A DNA stretch of 64,000 nucleotides from Pusillimonas sp. MFBS29 (GTDB lineage: Bacteria > Pseudomonadota > Gammaproteobacteria > Burkholderiales > Burkholderiaceae_B), in NCBI RefSeq assembly GCF_020687695.1, contig NZ_JAJEWL010000003.1:186001-250000 (forward strand), written 5' to 3'. The stretch's first letter is position 1. Each line of letters begins with the position of its first letter. This document shows, piece by piece, positions 8,744 to 16,272 of this stretch. The translations under genes and the position numbers were made by a program. The notes under the pieces were generated by a model. It was given only the letters and a program-made list of their open reading frames with translations. It did not search any database and was not told the DNA's origin.

Positions 8744-9625
8744 ATGAAAACAGACCCTGACATTCTGCCGTTTTTTGACGAAACCACGAATACGGTTACC
8801 TATCTAGTCTCGGATCCTGCGACCAACCAAGCCGCCGTAGTCGACCCAGTACTTGACTACGATCATGCCAGCGGCGACACGTCAGCAAAGTCCGCCGATC
8901 GCATCCTGCAAACGGCAAGCCAGGCAGGGCTGAAAATCATTTGGGCACTCGAAACCCACGCCCATGCGGATCACCTGAGCGCAGCATCCTACATCAAGCA
9001 ACGCACGGGCGCACAAATCGCTATTGGTGCGCAAATTCGTGAAGTGCAGACCATTTTTCGGCCAATCTTCAACCTGGACGATGTATCGGAGGATGGTAGT
9101 GAGTTCGACAGGCTGTTGATTGATGGCGAAATGCTCATGATCGGTTCCATGCCCGTCGAAATATTGCACACACCCGGACACACCCCCGCATGTGTCTCAT
9201 ACCGGATCGGTAATACGGTATTTGTGGGTGACACGCTATTCATGCCCGATTACGGCACTGCGCGTGCCGATTTCCCCGGTGGCTGCGCCAAGACCTTGTT
9301 TTGCTCAATCCGACGCTTGCTAAGCTTGCCGCCAGATACGCGCTTACTTATGTGCCACGATTACAAAGCTCCGGGGCGCAGTAACTACGCTTGGGAATGC
9401 ACGGTAGAAGAAGCACGCAAGCACAACATTCATGTGCATGACCAAGTAACTGAACAGGAGTTCGTTACCATGCGACAAGAACGCGACAAGACCCTGCGCA
9501 CGCCATCCCTGCTTTTGCCATCCGTTCAAGTCAACATACGAGCCGGCCGCTTCCCCAAAGCAGAATCCAACGGCGTTGTTTACTTGAAAGTTCCGGTGCG
9601 CCTGATGCGGGAGGCCTCGATTTAA
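8744..9625 (+). CDS. persulfide dioxygenase (Blh/ETHE1-like MBL-fold)
   Basis: A 293-residue metallo-beta-lactamase-fold protein. Metal ligands are THAHADHLSA (about residues 70-79), HTPGHTP, VGDTLFMPDYGTARADFPGG (about 160-180) and MCHDY. The TARADFPGG string is characteristic of the ETHE1/Blh persulfide dioxygenase branch, a mononuclear-iron enzyme that oxidises glutathione persulfide to sulfite. ATG at 8744 is preferred to the TTG at 8741. It is the last gene of the operon and would remove the persulfide made by the preceding sulfurtransferase. No sulfite-handling gene is visible in the window. Confidence 0.92.
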   Translation: MKTDPDILPFFDETTNTVTYLVSDPATNQAAVVDPVLDYDHASGDTSAKSADRILQTASQAGLKIIWALETHAHADHLSAASYIKQRTGAQIAIGAQIREVQTIFRPIFNLDDVSEDGSEFDRLLIDGEMLMIGSMPVEILHTPGHTPACVSYRIGNTVFVGDTLFMPDYGTARADFPGGCAKTLFCSIRRLLSLPPDTRLLMCHDYKAPGRSNYAWECTVEEARKHNIHVHDQVTEQEFVTMRQERDKTLRTPSLLLPSVQVNIRAGRFPKAESNGVVYLKVPVRLMREASI

Positions 9626-9714
9626 TGGGACACCCCTTGAAGATATGCTGCCAACGAAAGCTATGGACGTACGTTACATACACCTGACGAAACACGACCG
9701 ATCCGTTCAGCCCG

Positions 9715-10131
9715 CTAATCCCTGGAAAACGGCTTCCCATCGAAATCCACGGTGACCAGATTACCGTCCAGCTCGCCCATGCCGGGTGCATTCAAGGGCA
9801 TTCCTGGGGCGGACACGCCCTTCACCGAGGCGTTCGCCAGGAGCTTGTCTACTACGTTTGCCGGAACATGGCCTTCAACAAGCTGGCCTGTGCCTTCCAG
9901 CACGCCCGTATGACAGGAGGCAAGCTCCATGGGTATGCCCAATTCCTGTTTGATCGACGCCATGCGATTGGTTTTGATCGCTTTCACTTGGAACCCCGCA
10001 TCACGCATGTGATCGACCCAGCCGGAACAACAGCCGCAATTGGGATCCTGGTAAACCGTAATGGCGCGGTCGGTTGCGTGAACAGCCGATGACGCCACCG
10101 CAAGCGCAGCCATGGCAAGCCATACTTTCAT
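9715..10131 (-). CDS. DUF411 metal-binding protein (periplasmic)
   Basis: A 138-residue secreted protein with an N-terminal signal peptide (MKVWLAMAALAVASSAVHA) followed by a DUF411 domain. The domain contains VYQDPNCGCCSGWVDHM and a later CHTG, a Cys-rich set proposed to bind copper. ATG at 10131 is chosen because it gives a clean signal peptide; an upstream ATG at 10146 would add MWSFF. DUF411 proteins are often found near copper-resistance genes, but none is adjacent here. It is convergent with the persulfide dioxygenase gene and divergent from the DAO oxidase. Confidence 0.85.
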   Translation of the reverse strand: MKVWLAMAALAVASSAVHATDRAITVYQDPNCGCCSGWVDHMRDAGFQVKAIKTNRMASIKQELGIPMELASCHTGVLEGTGQLVEGHVPANVVDKLLANASVKGVSAPGMPLNAPGMGELDGNLVTVDFDGKPFSRD

Positions 10132-10323
10132 GAAAAAGCTCCACATAAATTCAATCCTGTAACTTTCAGGACCACAGCATAACTATATCGCTTTAATTCG
10201 CAGCTCTTGAGCAACTTGATCTGCTGCGTCGCAATATCAATCCCCGGTAGCCTGACGCCCGGATTGTGGGTACATTCAGCTCATATAGTCTGACCTAATA
10301 TTAGCCGCTTGCACGGGAGAGAC

Positions 10324-11505
10324 ATGGAAACCAGTGATCAGAAAAAATTCGATATCGCTGTAATAGGCGGCGGCGTGATCGGGTCCTCGGTTGCTTATTT
10401 CTTGCTCAAGCAAGATCCGCAGCTGTCTGTGTGTGTGATAGAGCCCGACTCTACTTACGAATATGCATCGGCACTGCGATCTTCCGGAGGCTGCCGTGTG
10501 CAATTCACCGGTGAAGAGAACATTGCAATGTCATTGTTCAGTATCGACTTCATCAAGCAGTTCGACGAGCACATGTCAACGGCCAGGCATTCCGCGCACG
10601 TAGACTGGGTGGAAGGCGGTTATCTGTTCATCGTTCCTCCCGAACACGCGGCACAGCTAGAGAAAAACGTGGTTCTACAACGCGCCCAGGGCGCCACGGT
10701 CGACTTGCTTTCTTCACCCGAGCTTAAGGCAAAGTTTCCCGCCATGTATGTGGACGATTTGGGCGCCGGCGCTCATACCCCACACGACGGTTGGTGTGAT
10801 CCAAATGGCCTATTGTGGGGATTTCGCCGCAAAGCGGTTGAGCTTGGCGCGACCTACATTGAAGGGAGGGTCGTCGATGCCGAAGTGACAAACTCCAGGG
10901 CGGTTTCCGTTCGGCTCGATCAAGGCGAAACCGTACATGCCGAGGCCTTCGTTAATGCAACGGGCGCGTGGTCTGGCGATGTCGCGCAACTCTTTGGCAT
11001 GACACTGCCAATTTCTCCGGTGCGCCGATTCGAACACTATTTCACCCCGGGCACTCCGGTTGGTCATTTGCCTTATGTTAAAGACCTTTCCCGACTGGCA
11101 TTTCGGTCAGAGGGGCAAGGTTATTCCGGCGGCCTGGTCGATGGCGACGTGGCACGTGGATACCGCTTCGATATAGATCACGACTACTTCGAGAACGTTG
11201 TTTGGCCTGCCGTAGCTCATCGTTTTCCCGCCTTTGAAGCGGCAAAATGTCACCGCACCTGGTCGGGTCTGTACGAAGTGAATGAGCTCGATGGAAATGC
11301 AGTCATCGGTGCCTGGAACACGAGGCTGCCCAACCTGTACACGGTGGCGGGTTTCTCCGGGCACGGCATGATGCACGCGCCGGCAGCGGGACGAGGTATC
11401 GCCGAGCTCATTATCAGGGGCCGCTACGAAACGATCGATCTGACGCGTTTGGGTTACGAGCGGGTGGAAAAGCATCAACCCTATCCCGAGCTGGGCATTC
11501 TTTAG
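10324..11505 (+). CDS. FAD-dependent DAO-family oxidoreductase
   Basis: A 393-residue protein of the DadA/sarcosine oxidase (DAO) family. The N-terminal Rossmann motif is AVIGGGVIGSSVAYFLL (about residues 11-27). SSGGCRVQFTGEENI follows, and the C-terminus has YTVAGFSGHGMMHAPAAGRGIAELI, the flavin-contacting segment. ATG at 10324 follows a GGGAGA SD; an in-frame TTG at 10309 is less likely. Substrate is probably a secondary amine or D-amino acid, not determinable here. It appears monocistronic. No covalent-FAD His motif or four-Cys Fe-S motif is seen. Confidence 0.88.
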   Translation: METSDQKKFDIAVIGGGVIGSSVAYFLLKQDPQLSVCVIEPDSTYEYASALRSSGGCRVQFTGEENIAMSLFSIDFIKQFDEHMSTARHSAHVDWVEGGYLFIVPPEHAAQLEKNVVLQRAQGATVDLLSSPELKAKFPAMYVDDLGAGAHTPHDGWCDPNGLLWGFRRKAVELGATYIEGRVVDAEVTNSRAVSVRLDQGETVHAEAFVNATGAWSGDVAQLFGMTLPISPVRRFEHYFTPGTPVGHLPYVKDLSRLAFRSEGQGYSGGLVDGDVARGYRFDIDHDYFENVVWPAVAHRFPAFEAAKCHRTWSGLYEVNELDGNAVIGAWNTRLPNLYTVAGFSGHGMMHAPAAGRGIAELIIRGRYETIDLTRLGYERVEKHQPYPELGIL

Positions 11506-11583
11506 AACGGTAGTCCAAGGCCTGAGTGGCAGGTATCAGGCGGTGATTTCTGGGCCATTTTCCATTTTGCTCATCACAATGAA

Positions 11584-11865
11584 ATGGGTGATTTGAAGTC
11601 GGGTCCTGGAGCCACCGACCAAGTCACTGACCAACTCACTGATGAGATTTCTCGCCTGATGGTGGTGATGCAGGGCGAAATGACTCGCAATGAATTACAA
11701 TATTGCCTGGGTCTGGAGCATTCGCCGCACTTTCGTAATGCTTACCTTAATCCTGCGCTGAATGCGGGCTTTATCGAAATGACCATCCCTGAAAAGCCCA
11801 ACAGCCGTTTACAGCGCTACCGCCTGACCACGCGGGGGAAGAATCTGATTGGTCATTTTAGATAA
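11584..11865 (+). pseudogene. orphan Fic/RecG-like C-terminal winged-helix fragment
   Basis: A 93-residue frame whose second half closely resembles the C-terminal winged-helix domain of Fic-family and AlbA/RecG-like ATP-binding proteins: the TDQVTDQLTDEISRL repeat, GEMTRNELQ, then YLNPALNAGFIEMTIPEKP and a LQRYRLTTRGK end. Those proteins are usually 350-500 residues, and the N-terminal catalytic part is absent upstream, where the DAO gene lies 78 bp away. It is therefore best read as a truncated remnant, though a free-standing small DNA-binding protein cannot be excluded. No SD is evident. Confidence 0.65.
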
Positions 11866-11948
11866 CAGCGTCGCAGCAACTCAATCTCGTCCAAACATAG
11901 TCCGCATCACTGGTATTGGCAGTCGTTTGATTCAAGCAAACCATGCAA

Positions 11949-12881
11949 TCATCGCCGTTCGGACTTGGTCTTGCCTAGTGTCAGTAGGGCAACCCCTGTA
12001 GCGATCAGGGCAGCCCCCGGCATCAGACCTTCGGGTGCTGCTTCGCCTTGCAGAAATATGGCGACGGGCACGCCCACAAGGGCGCCAACAGACCCCAGCA
12101 AGCTCAGCAGCACCGGCCCGCCTGTTTTCTGCAGCATGAACAGCAGCAGAAACATGCCTGCAAAGACGACCGACTGCGTGGCGATCAGGACCAGCGGCAA
12201 GCTATCGTGCATAGGCACCGCGAGCGAGAATCCGGGCAGCAAACCAACGCTCAGCAACATCAATGCAGCCGCAACCAGCATCCCTGGCGCCAGCGCATCG
12301 GGGGATGCTCCGGTGGGCCAGCGCAGTGTCCGGTAGAGATTGCCGATGGCCAACAGAACCGGACCGGCAAGTGCAAGGAGAATCCAGAATCCATCCGCAT
12401 CGGGGGCGGAAAACTTGCCTACTGCCAGAACAATGGCGCCGGCCAGCGCCGCCGCCACCCCGGCCGCGCGCATCATTTTGAACCGTTCCATCTGCAGTGC
12501 GAGCGCTCCCACATAGGTCAATAACGGAGGCAGTGAGATGATCAGGGCGACAAAGCTCGCGCCTACATGCGGGATGGCTGAAAAGAAAATCAGATTGGAG
12601 CCGGCTACTCCCACCAGTGCAGACACGGCATAGTATTTAAGTGCCCGCACATTGACCGGCGGCAGATCCCGACGTAGCGCCGACACAGTCATCAGGACCA
12701 GGGCCGCACCGATGATTGACCAACACAGAAACGCCAGTGGCGACAGGTGCACCTCACCCGCAAGCTTTGCCAGATTCGTGGACAACCCCAGCAATGAACC
12801 GCCGGCCAGAAGACATAACAACGGCAGCAACCAATTCCTTTCACGAGCGACTTTGTGCGCTTTAACCATAAAACCCGACAT
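11949..12881 (-). CDS. EamA/DMT-family transporter
   Basis: A 310-residue integral membrane protein with about ten hydrophobic segments in two EamA repeats (first from about residue 15, second from about residue 165). This is typical of drug/metabolite exporters such as the RhaT/YdcZ type. ATG at 12881 is preferred over the TTG at 12887. It is divergent from a MarR regulator with two palindromes in the shared gap, so it is probably repressed by that MarR protein and induced by its export substrate or an analogue. The substrate is unknown. Confidence 0.9.
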   Translation of the reverse strand: MSGFMVKAHKVARERNWLLPLLCLLAGGSLLGLSTNLAKLAGEVHLSPLAFLCWSIIGAALVLMTVSALRRDLPPVNVRALKYYAVSALVGVAGSNLIFFSAIPHVGASFVALIISLPPLLTYVGALALQMERFKMMRAAGVAAALAGAIVLAVGKFSAPDADGFWILLALAGPVLLAIGNLYRTLRWPTGASPDALAPGMLVAAALMLLSVGLLPGFSLAVPMHDSLPLVLIATQSVVFAGMFLLLFMLQKTGGPVLLSLLGSVGALVGVPVAIFLQGEAAPEGLMPGAALIATGVALLTLGKTKSERR

Positions 12882-12901
12882 ATTCAAGCTCTTTGCAGAC
12901 T

Positions 12902-12945
12902 ACCTTGACATCAAGATACCGTCCCATTAATCTTGATGTCAAGAT
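12902..12945. promoter_or_regulatory. twin MarR operator palindromes
   Basis: ATCTTGATGTCAAGAT (12930-12945) is an ATCTTGA-N2-TCAAGAT inverted repeat. A second copy with one mismatched end, ACCTTGACATCAAGAT, lies at 12902-12917. Their centres are 28 bp apart. Both lie between the EamA start and the MarR start. The pattern fits a MarR dimer binding two sites to control both divergent genes; the protein-DNA match is inference. Confidence 0.7.
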
Positions 12946-12968
12946 AAATTAATAAAAGAACAGGTGCC

Positions 12969-13517
12969 ATGGATCAAGTCGACAGAATTCTCACGCAATG
13001 GCAGCAAGAACGCCCTGACCTGAAGGTTTCTCCAATGGGTACGATCGGACGCATCAAGCGACTAAATCAGTACTTGGTCCGCGGCATGGAAAAAACATGG
13101 TCGGCACACGGCTTGAATGCGGCCAGTTTCGACGTCCTGGCGACTCTACGCCGGGCTGGCCCGCCCTATACGCTATCACCGGGAGATTTGATAACTTCAA
13201 CCATGGTGACCTCGGGCACGATGACGCATCGTATCGACCAGTTGGAAAAGATCGGGCTGGTCAAGCGCGTCAGAGATCCAAACGATGGCCGCAGTTTTCT
13301 GATTTCTCTTTCTCCGAAAGGGCGGAAAGTCATCAACGGGGCCGTCACGGCCCACGTCGAAACGCAGAGAAAACTGGTGGCCAGCCTTACAGATAGGCAG
13401 CGTGCTCAACTGGATGATCTGCTTAGGCAGTTCCTGACTGGATTTGAGGGCGCCGACAACTGCACCAACCAGCCAGCCAGTGAGCCAACGCCCGGCCTGC
13501 TACCTCGCGAAAGGTGA
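12969..13517 (+). CDS. MarR family transcriptional regulator
   Basis: A 182-residue MarR-type regulator with the winged helix at about residues 45-120 (FDVLATLRRAGPPYTLSPGDL, TSGTMTHRIDQLEKIGLVKR, DPNDGRSFLISLSPKG), matching the recognition helix and wing of the family. The C-terminal 20 residues are Pro/Thr-rich and probably disordered. It is divergent from the EamA exporter. The twin palindromes in between make it very likely that it represses both itself and the exporter. Confidence 0.92.
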   Translation: MDQVDRILTQWQQERPDLKVSPMGTIGRIKRLNQYLVRGMEKTWSAHGLNAASFDVLATLRRAGPPYTLSPGDLITSTMVTSGTMTHRIDQLEKIGLVKRVRDPNDGRSFLISLSPKGRKVINGAVTAHVETQRKLVASLTDRQRAQLDDLLRQFLTGFEGADNCTNQPASEPTPGLLPRER

Positions 13518-13537
13518 TCTGTCGCTACCGGGCAAGG

Positions 13538-15121
13538 TTAACCAGTGATAGCGGCATCCTTTGCAACTATCTGCAGCGGCTCAGGCAAGGTTTTGAGGCT
13601 TTCCCTGAAAAAGCGTCGTTGCCCTGAGCCCAAATCTTGCACTACGCGTGCAAGCCGCTCCACCGCAGCGAAAACCTGATGGCTCAGCCCCTCGCTGTGA
13701 GTGCGAAACCACACAAACTCCAGCAGCAGGTTGGCTACTTGATGAGCCCCGTAGAAAACCCGGCCTGCATCGTTTTCTTCAAGCGTGAAGGCAGCAACAT
13801 TCGACCAGTCGTCGTAGCCCTTGGCACGAGAAAACGCGGCTTGGAACGGCTTGACTGCCTCTAGCATTTTGCCAACAGGAAGGGGCGACTGCGCTTGAAA
13901 GCGCTTCAAGTCTCCGCTTTTGTCGTCACAGTGGCCACGAGCGATACGGAGTACAAATACTGTATTCCAGGCAGAGCTTCCGCCAACACCAAAGCGGTCA
14001 CATATCCATTCGGATAGCCCCAGCCAGCGCAGCGATAATCCTTGCACCGTCTGAACATCCTGGTCGTTGAGTACAGCAAGCAGTCGCTGCTGCCAAAATA
14101 ACCACAAAGTCCATCCAATGTTTGCCGCCACATCCTGAGCGGCCTCGACAGAGTCCGCCTCGTAGGCGGCCTGGAGTGCCTCTGACAGGGCACTAAGCGC
14201 CTTCTCGGCCTCATTCATTCTCGAGACTCGATCAGCATTTTTGTCCTCGAGAGCGCTGCCTTTGTGCAGCAAGGCGCGCAAATTCAGGTATTCGAAGCGC
14301 ACGCGAGGGTTATAGCGAATTACGGGCGCCAGAAGCGGGTCTGATGCTAACCGGTCCAATCCGGCATGAGCTTGCCTGATTTCCCCGCGCGCATAGCTAT
14401 TCCAGGCTGAAGCGACCGACGCCATGGCCGACAAAGTAGGCATGGAAGGGCCGACAAATTCGGACTGGAGAATACGCTCAAGTCTTTTCAATGCGGCCTC
14501 GCTGCGCCTTACGTTACCGTGACGTCGCCATGCGAGACTCTCTTTGAGTATGGCCAACGCGCGCTGAAAGTCGTCCAGCGCCGTTCGGTCGGCTGCCCGA
14601 TAGCTCGCAGCCCAACTCATACCAGTCGTCGTCATGCCATCCCGCGCAAGCCGCATGGCCTGGGTCAGATGATTCCAGTAGTCCCCATCCTGGGTCACAT
14701 ATTGCAGAAGATCTGCGCGCCGGGGTATATATCCCTTCAGACCCAGAAAGCTCGCCACGAGGTCCAGGCTTGCAGGCTCCTCACCGCGGCGGCAAAGCAC
14801 CATATCGGCCTGCGCTTGCGTGATCCAGAATGGTCCCTGACTGCGACATGACGAATTGAGTAGTGCAGGGGGAAGGTCAATGGAGTTTCCCCACCCCACC
14901 TCGATACCCCACGTTGCAAAATCACGAAACGCGCGGGACACAAACATGCGAAGGTTCGTGCTGCCTGGGTATCGAGCCTGCAATGACGACGCCGGCACAA
15001 ATACCTCTCCGGTTTTCTGTGCGTACCAAACTCTTAACAGCAACCAAACCGACTGATTCCGCGCAGGGATGCCGTTCACAAGAAGTGGACGACCTAGATC
15101 GATTTGGATTTTTCGTGTCAT
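13538..15121 (-). CDS. unrecognised 527-residue protein
   Basis: I do not recognise this family. The frame is long, has no signal peptide or membrane segment, and has balanced composition. Residues about 20-80 read like a winged-helix region (SVWLLLRVWYAQKTGEVF, then NLRMFVSRAFRDFATWGI). Residues about 170-420 are helical and Ala-rich and look like degenerate TPR-type repeats (for example RRSEAALKRLERIL, AEKALSALSEALQAAYEAD). A DNA-binding head on a helical-repeat body would suit a regulator, but this is a guess. The IS3 element begins 53 bp upstream of its ATG, so its native promoter and neighbours may have been lost. Confidence 0.7.
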   Translation of the reverse strand: MTRKIQIDLGRPLLVNGIPARNQSVWLLLRVWYAQKTGEVFVPASSLQARYPGSTNLRMFVSRAFRDFATWGIEVGWGNSIDLPPALLNSSCRSQGPFWITQAQADMVLCRRGEEPASLDLVASFLGLKGYIPRRADLLQYVTQDGDYWNHLTQAMRLARDGMTTTGMSWAASYRAADRTALDDFQRALAILKESLAWRRHGNVRRSEAALKRLERILQSEFVGPSMPTLSAMASVASAWNSYARGEIRQAHAGLDRLASDPLLAPVIRYNPRVRFEYLNLRALLHKGSALEDKNADRVSRMNEAEKALSALSEALQAAYEADSVEAAQDVAANIGWTLWLFWQQRLLAVLNDQDVQTVQGLSLRWLGLSEWICDRFGVGGSSAWNTVFVLRIARGHCDDKSGDLKRFQAQSPLPVGKMLEAVKPFQAAFSRAKGYDDWSNVAAFTLEENDAGRVFYGAHQVANLLLEFVWFRTHSEGLSHQVFAAVERLARVVQDLGSGQRRFFRESLKTLPEPLQIVAKDAAITG

Positions 15122-15241
15122 TCCGCGATGTTACAGCAGTTACGGCGATCTGATTGAACCTCATGAAACGGGAGTGACCTGTCCCGGCTTTTTCGATCCA
15201 AGGTAACTTGAGATAATGGCCTCTTCGATAGCGAGAGGCAA

Positions 15242-15505
15242 ATGAAGAAGACGCGATACAGCGACGAGCAGATCGTCAGGATCCTGCGCGAGACCGACAA
15301 GGACACTGTAGCCGAGGTAGCCAAGCGCCACGGTGTGAGTGAGGCGACGATCTACGCGTGGCGCAAAAAGTTCGGCAGCATGGAGACCGACGAAGTCAAA
15401 CGGCTCAAAGCGTTGGAAGGCGAGAATGCCAGGCTGCGCAAGCTGCTGGTTGACCGGGAGCTCGAAATCGACGTCATGAAGGAGATCAACGCAAAAAAGT
15501 GGTGA
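15242..15505 (+). CDS. IS3-family transposase OrfA
   Basis: An 87-residue helix-turn-helix protein: KKTRYSDEQIVRILRE, VAKRHGVSEATIYAWRKKFG, then a leucine-zipper-like tail (LKALEGENARLRKLL). This is the DNA-binding and multimerisation part of IS3-group transposases. Near its end lies the slippery heptamer A_AAA_AAG (15493-15499), which would allow -1 frameshifting into orfB to make the OrfAB fusion. Confidence 0.93.
   Translation: MKKTRYSDEQIVRILRETDKDTVAEVAKRHGVSEATIYAWRKKFGSMETDEVKRLKALEGENARLRKLLVDRELEIDVMKEINAKKW
15493..15499 (+). promoter_or_regulatory. programmed -1 frameshift slippery site
   Basis: A_AAA_AAG lies in the orfA reading frame two codons before its stop TGA (15503-15505). 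orfB is in the -1 frame. This is the classical IS3-family arrangement for OrfAB synthesis. Confidence 0.75.
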
Positions 15506-16047
15506 GCGTGCAGGCCCGGCTTGATCAGGCCAGATATGCCATTTCCCGTGGTGTATCGCAACGCCGGGCCTGTGCGCTGATGGATGTTTCCCGTTCCGGT
15601 TTGTATTACACGCTGAGGATGCCCGTGAAGGACGCTCCCGTCATTGAGGCAATGCGACGCCTCTCAGGACAATACCCACGATTTGGTTCGCGCCGTATCC
15701 GTATATTTCTAGGTCGCGAAGGACTCCATGTCGGTCAGGAGCGCTGTTCGCGCCTGTGGCGCGAAACGGGTCTTCAGGTGCCTGCCAAACGCAAGCGGCG
15801 CCGGGTAGCGGCCTCGCACCCCCGGCCTTGTCTGCCCACCGGCAAAAACAGTGTCTGGAGCTACGATTTCGTGTATGACGCCTGCGCCAATGGTCAGACA
15901 CTGAAATGCCTGACGGTGGTCGATGAGTACACGCGAGAATGCCTGGCGATTGATGTGGCCGGCAGTATCCGGGCGGCACGCGTCATTGAGGTATTGAGCC
16001 GCTTGGTAAGCCTTCATGGGGCTCCGAAATATCTACGAAGCGATAAC
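15499..16047 (+). pseudogene. IS3-family OrfB, 5' part (interrupted)
   Basis: The N-terminal part of the DDE transposase. SRRACALMDVSRSGLYYTLR is the HTH_21 region. WSYDFVYDACANGQTLKCLT holds the first catalytic Asp, and the text reaches RSDN (16036-16047), the second catalytic Asp motif, where it is broken. The normal DNGPEF motif resumes exactly at 17641. The first in-frame codon, GTG at 15499, overlaps the frameshift site. The gene cannot make an active enzyme unless the insert excises precisely. Confidence 0.9.
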
Positions 16048-16272
16048 GTACTAAATGCAAGACCCTGATTGGCAAAACACAACAGCCATCCTGCGCGGGC
16101 TTTACGCCAGCGTTACAAAAAAAGAGCATCCAGCACTTCCCAGCCATTTCCGCTTATATGGGTCCGAGCAGCTCACCATAGTAGAAACAAGATCCTGGCG
16201 AGATTCGCAGGTCTTCACTGTACTTAAAACAGCTTGAGGGCCCAGCGGAAGGTCCAAGCATTATCTACGAGG
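16048..16272 (-). ncRNA. candidate bridge/seek RNA region of the IS110-type element
   Basis: This is the long non-coding tract downstream of the transposase stop. In IS1111-type elements the guide (seek/bridge) RNA is encoded in the 3' non-coding region. The only frame here (16055-16237, plus strand) has no family resemblance. RNA presence is inferred from position and family knowledge. I could not identify target-pairing loops with confidence. Confidence 0.4.

Noticed and set aside
16055-16237. 60-codon frame within the 3' tract of the IS110-type element
   Set aside because: No similarity to known proteins; the position better fits a guide RNA tract.
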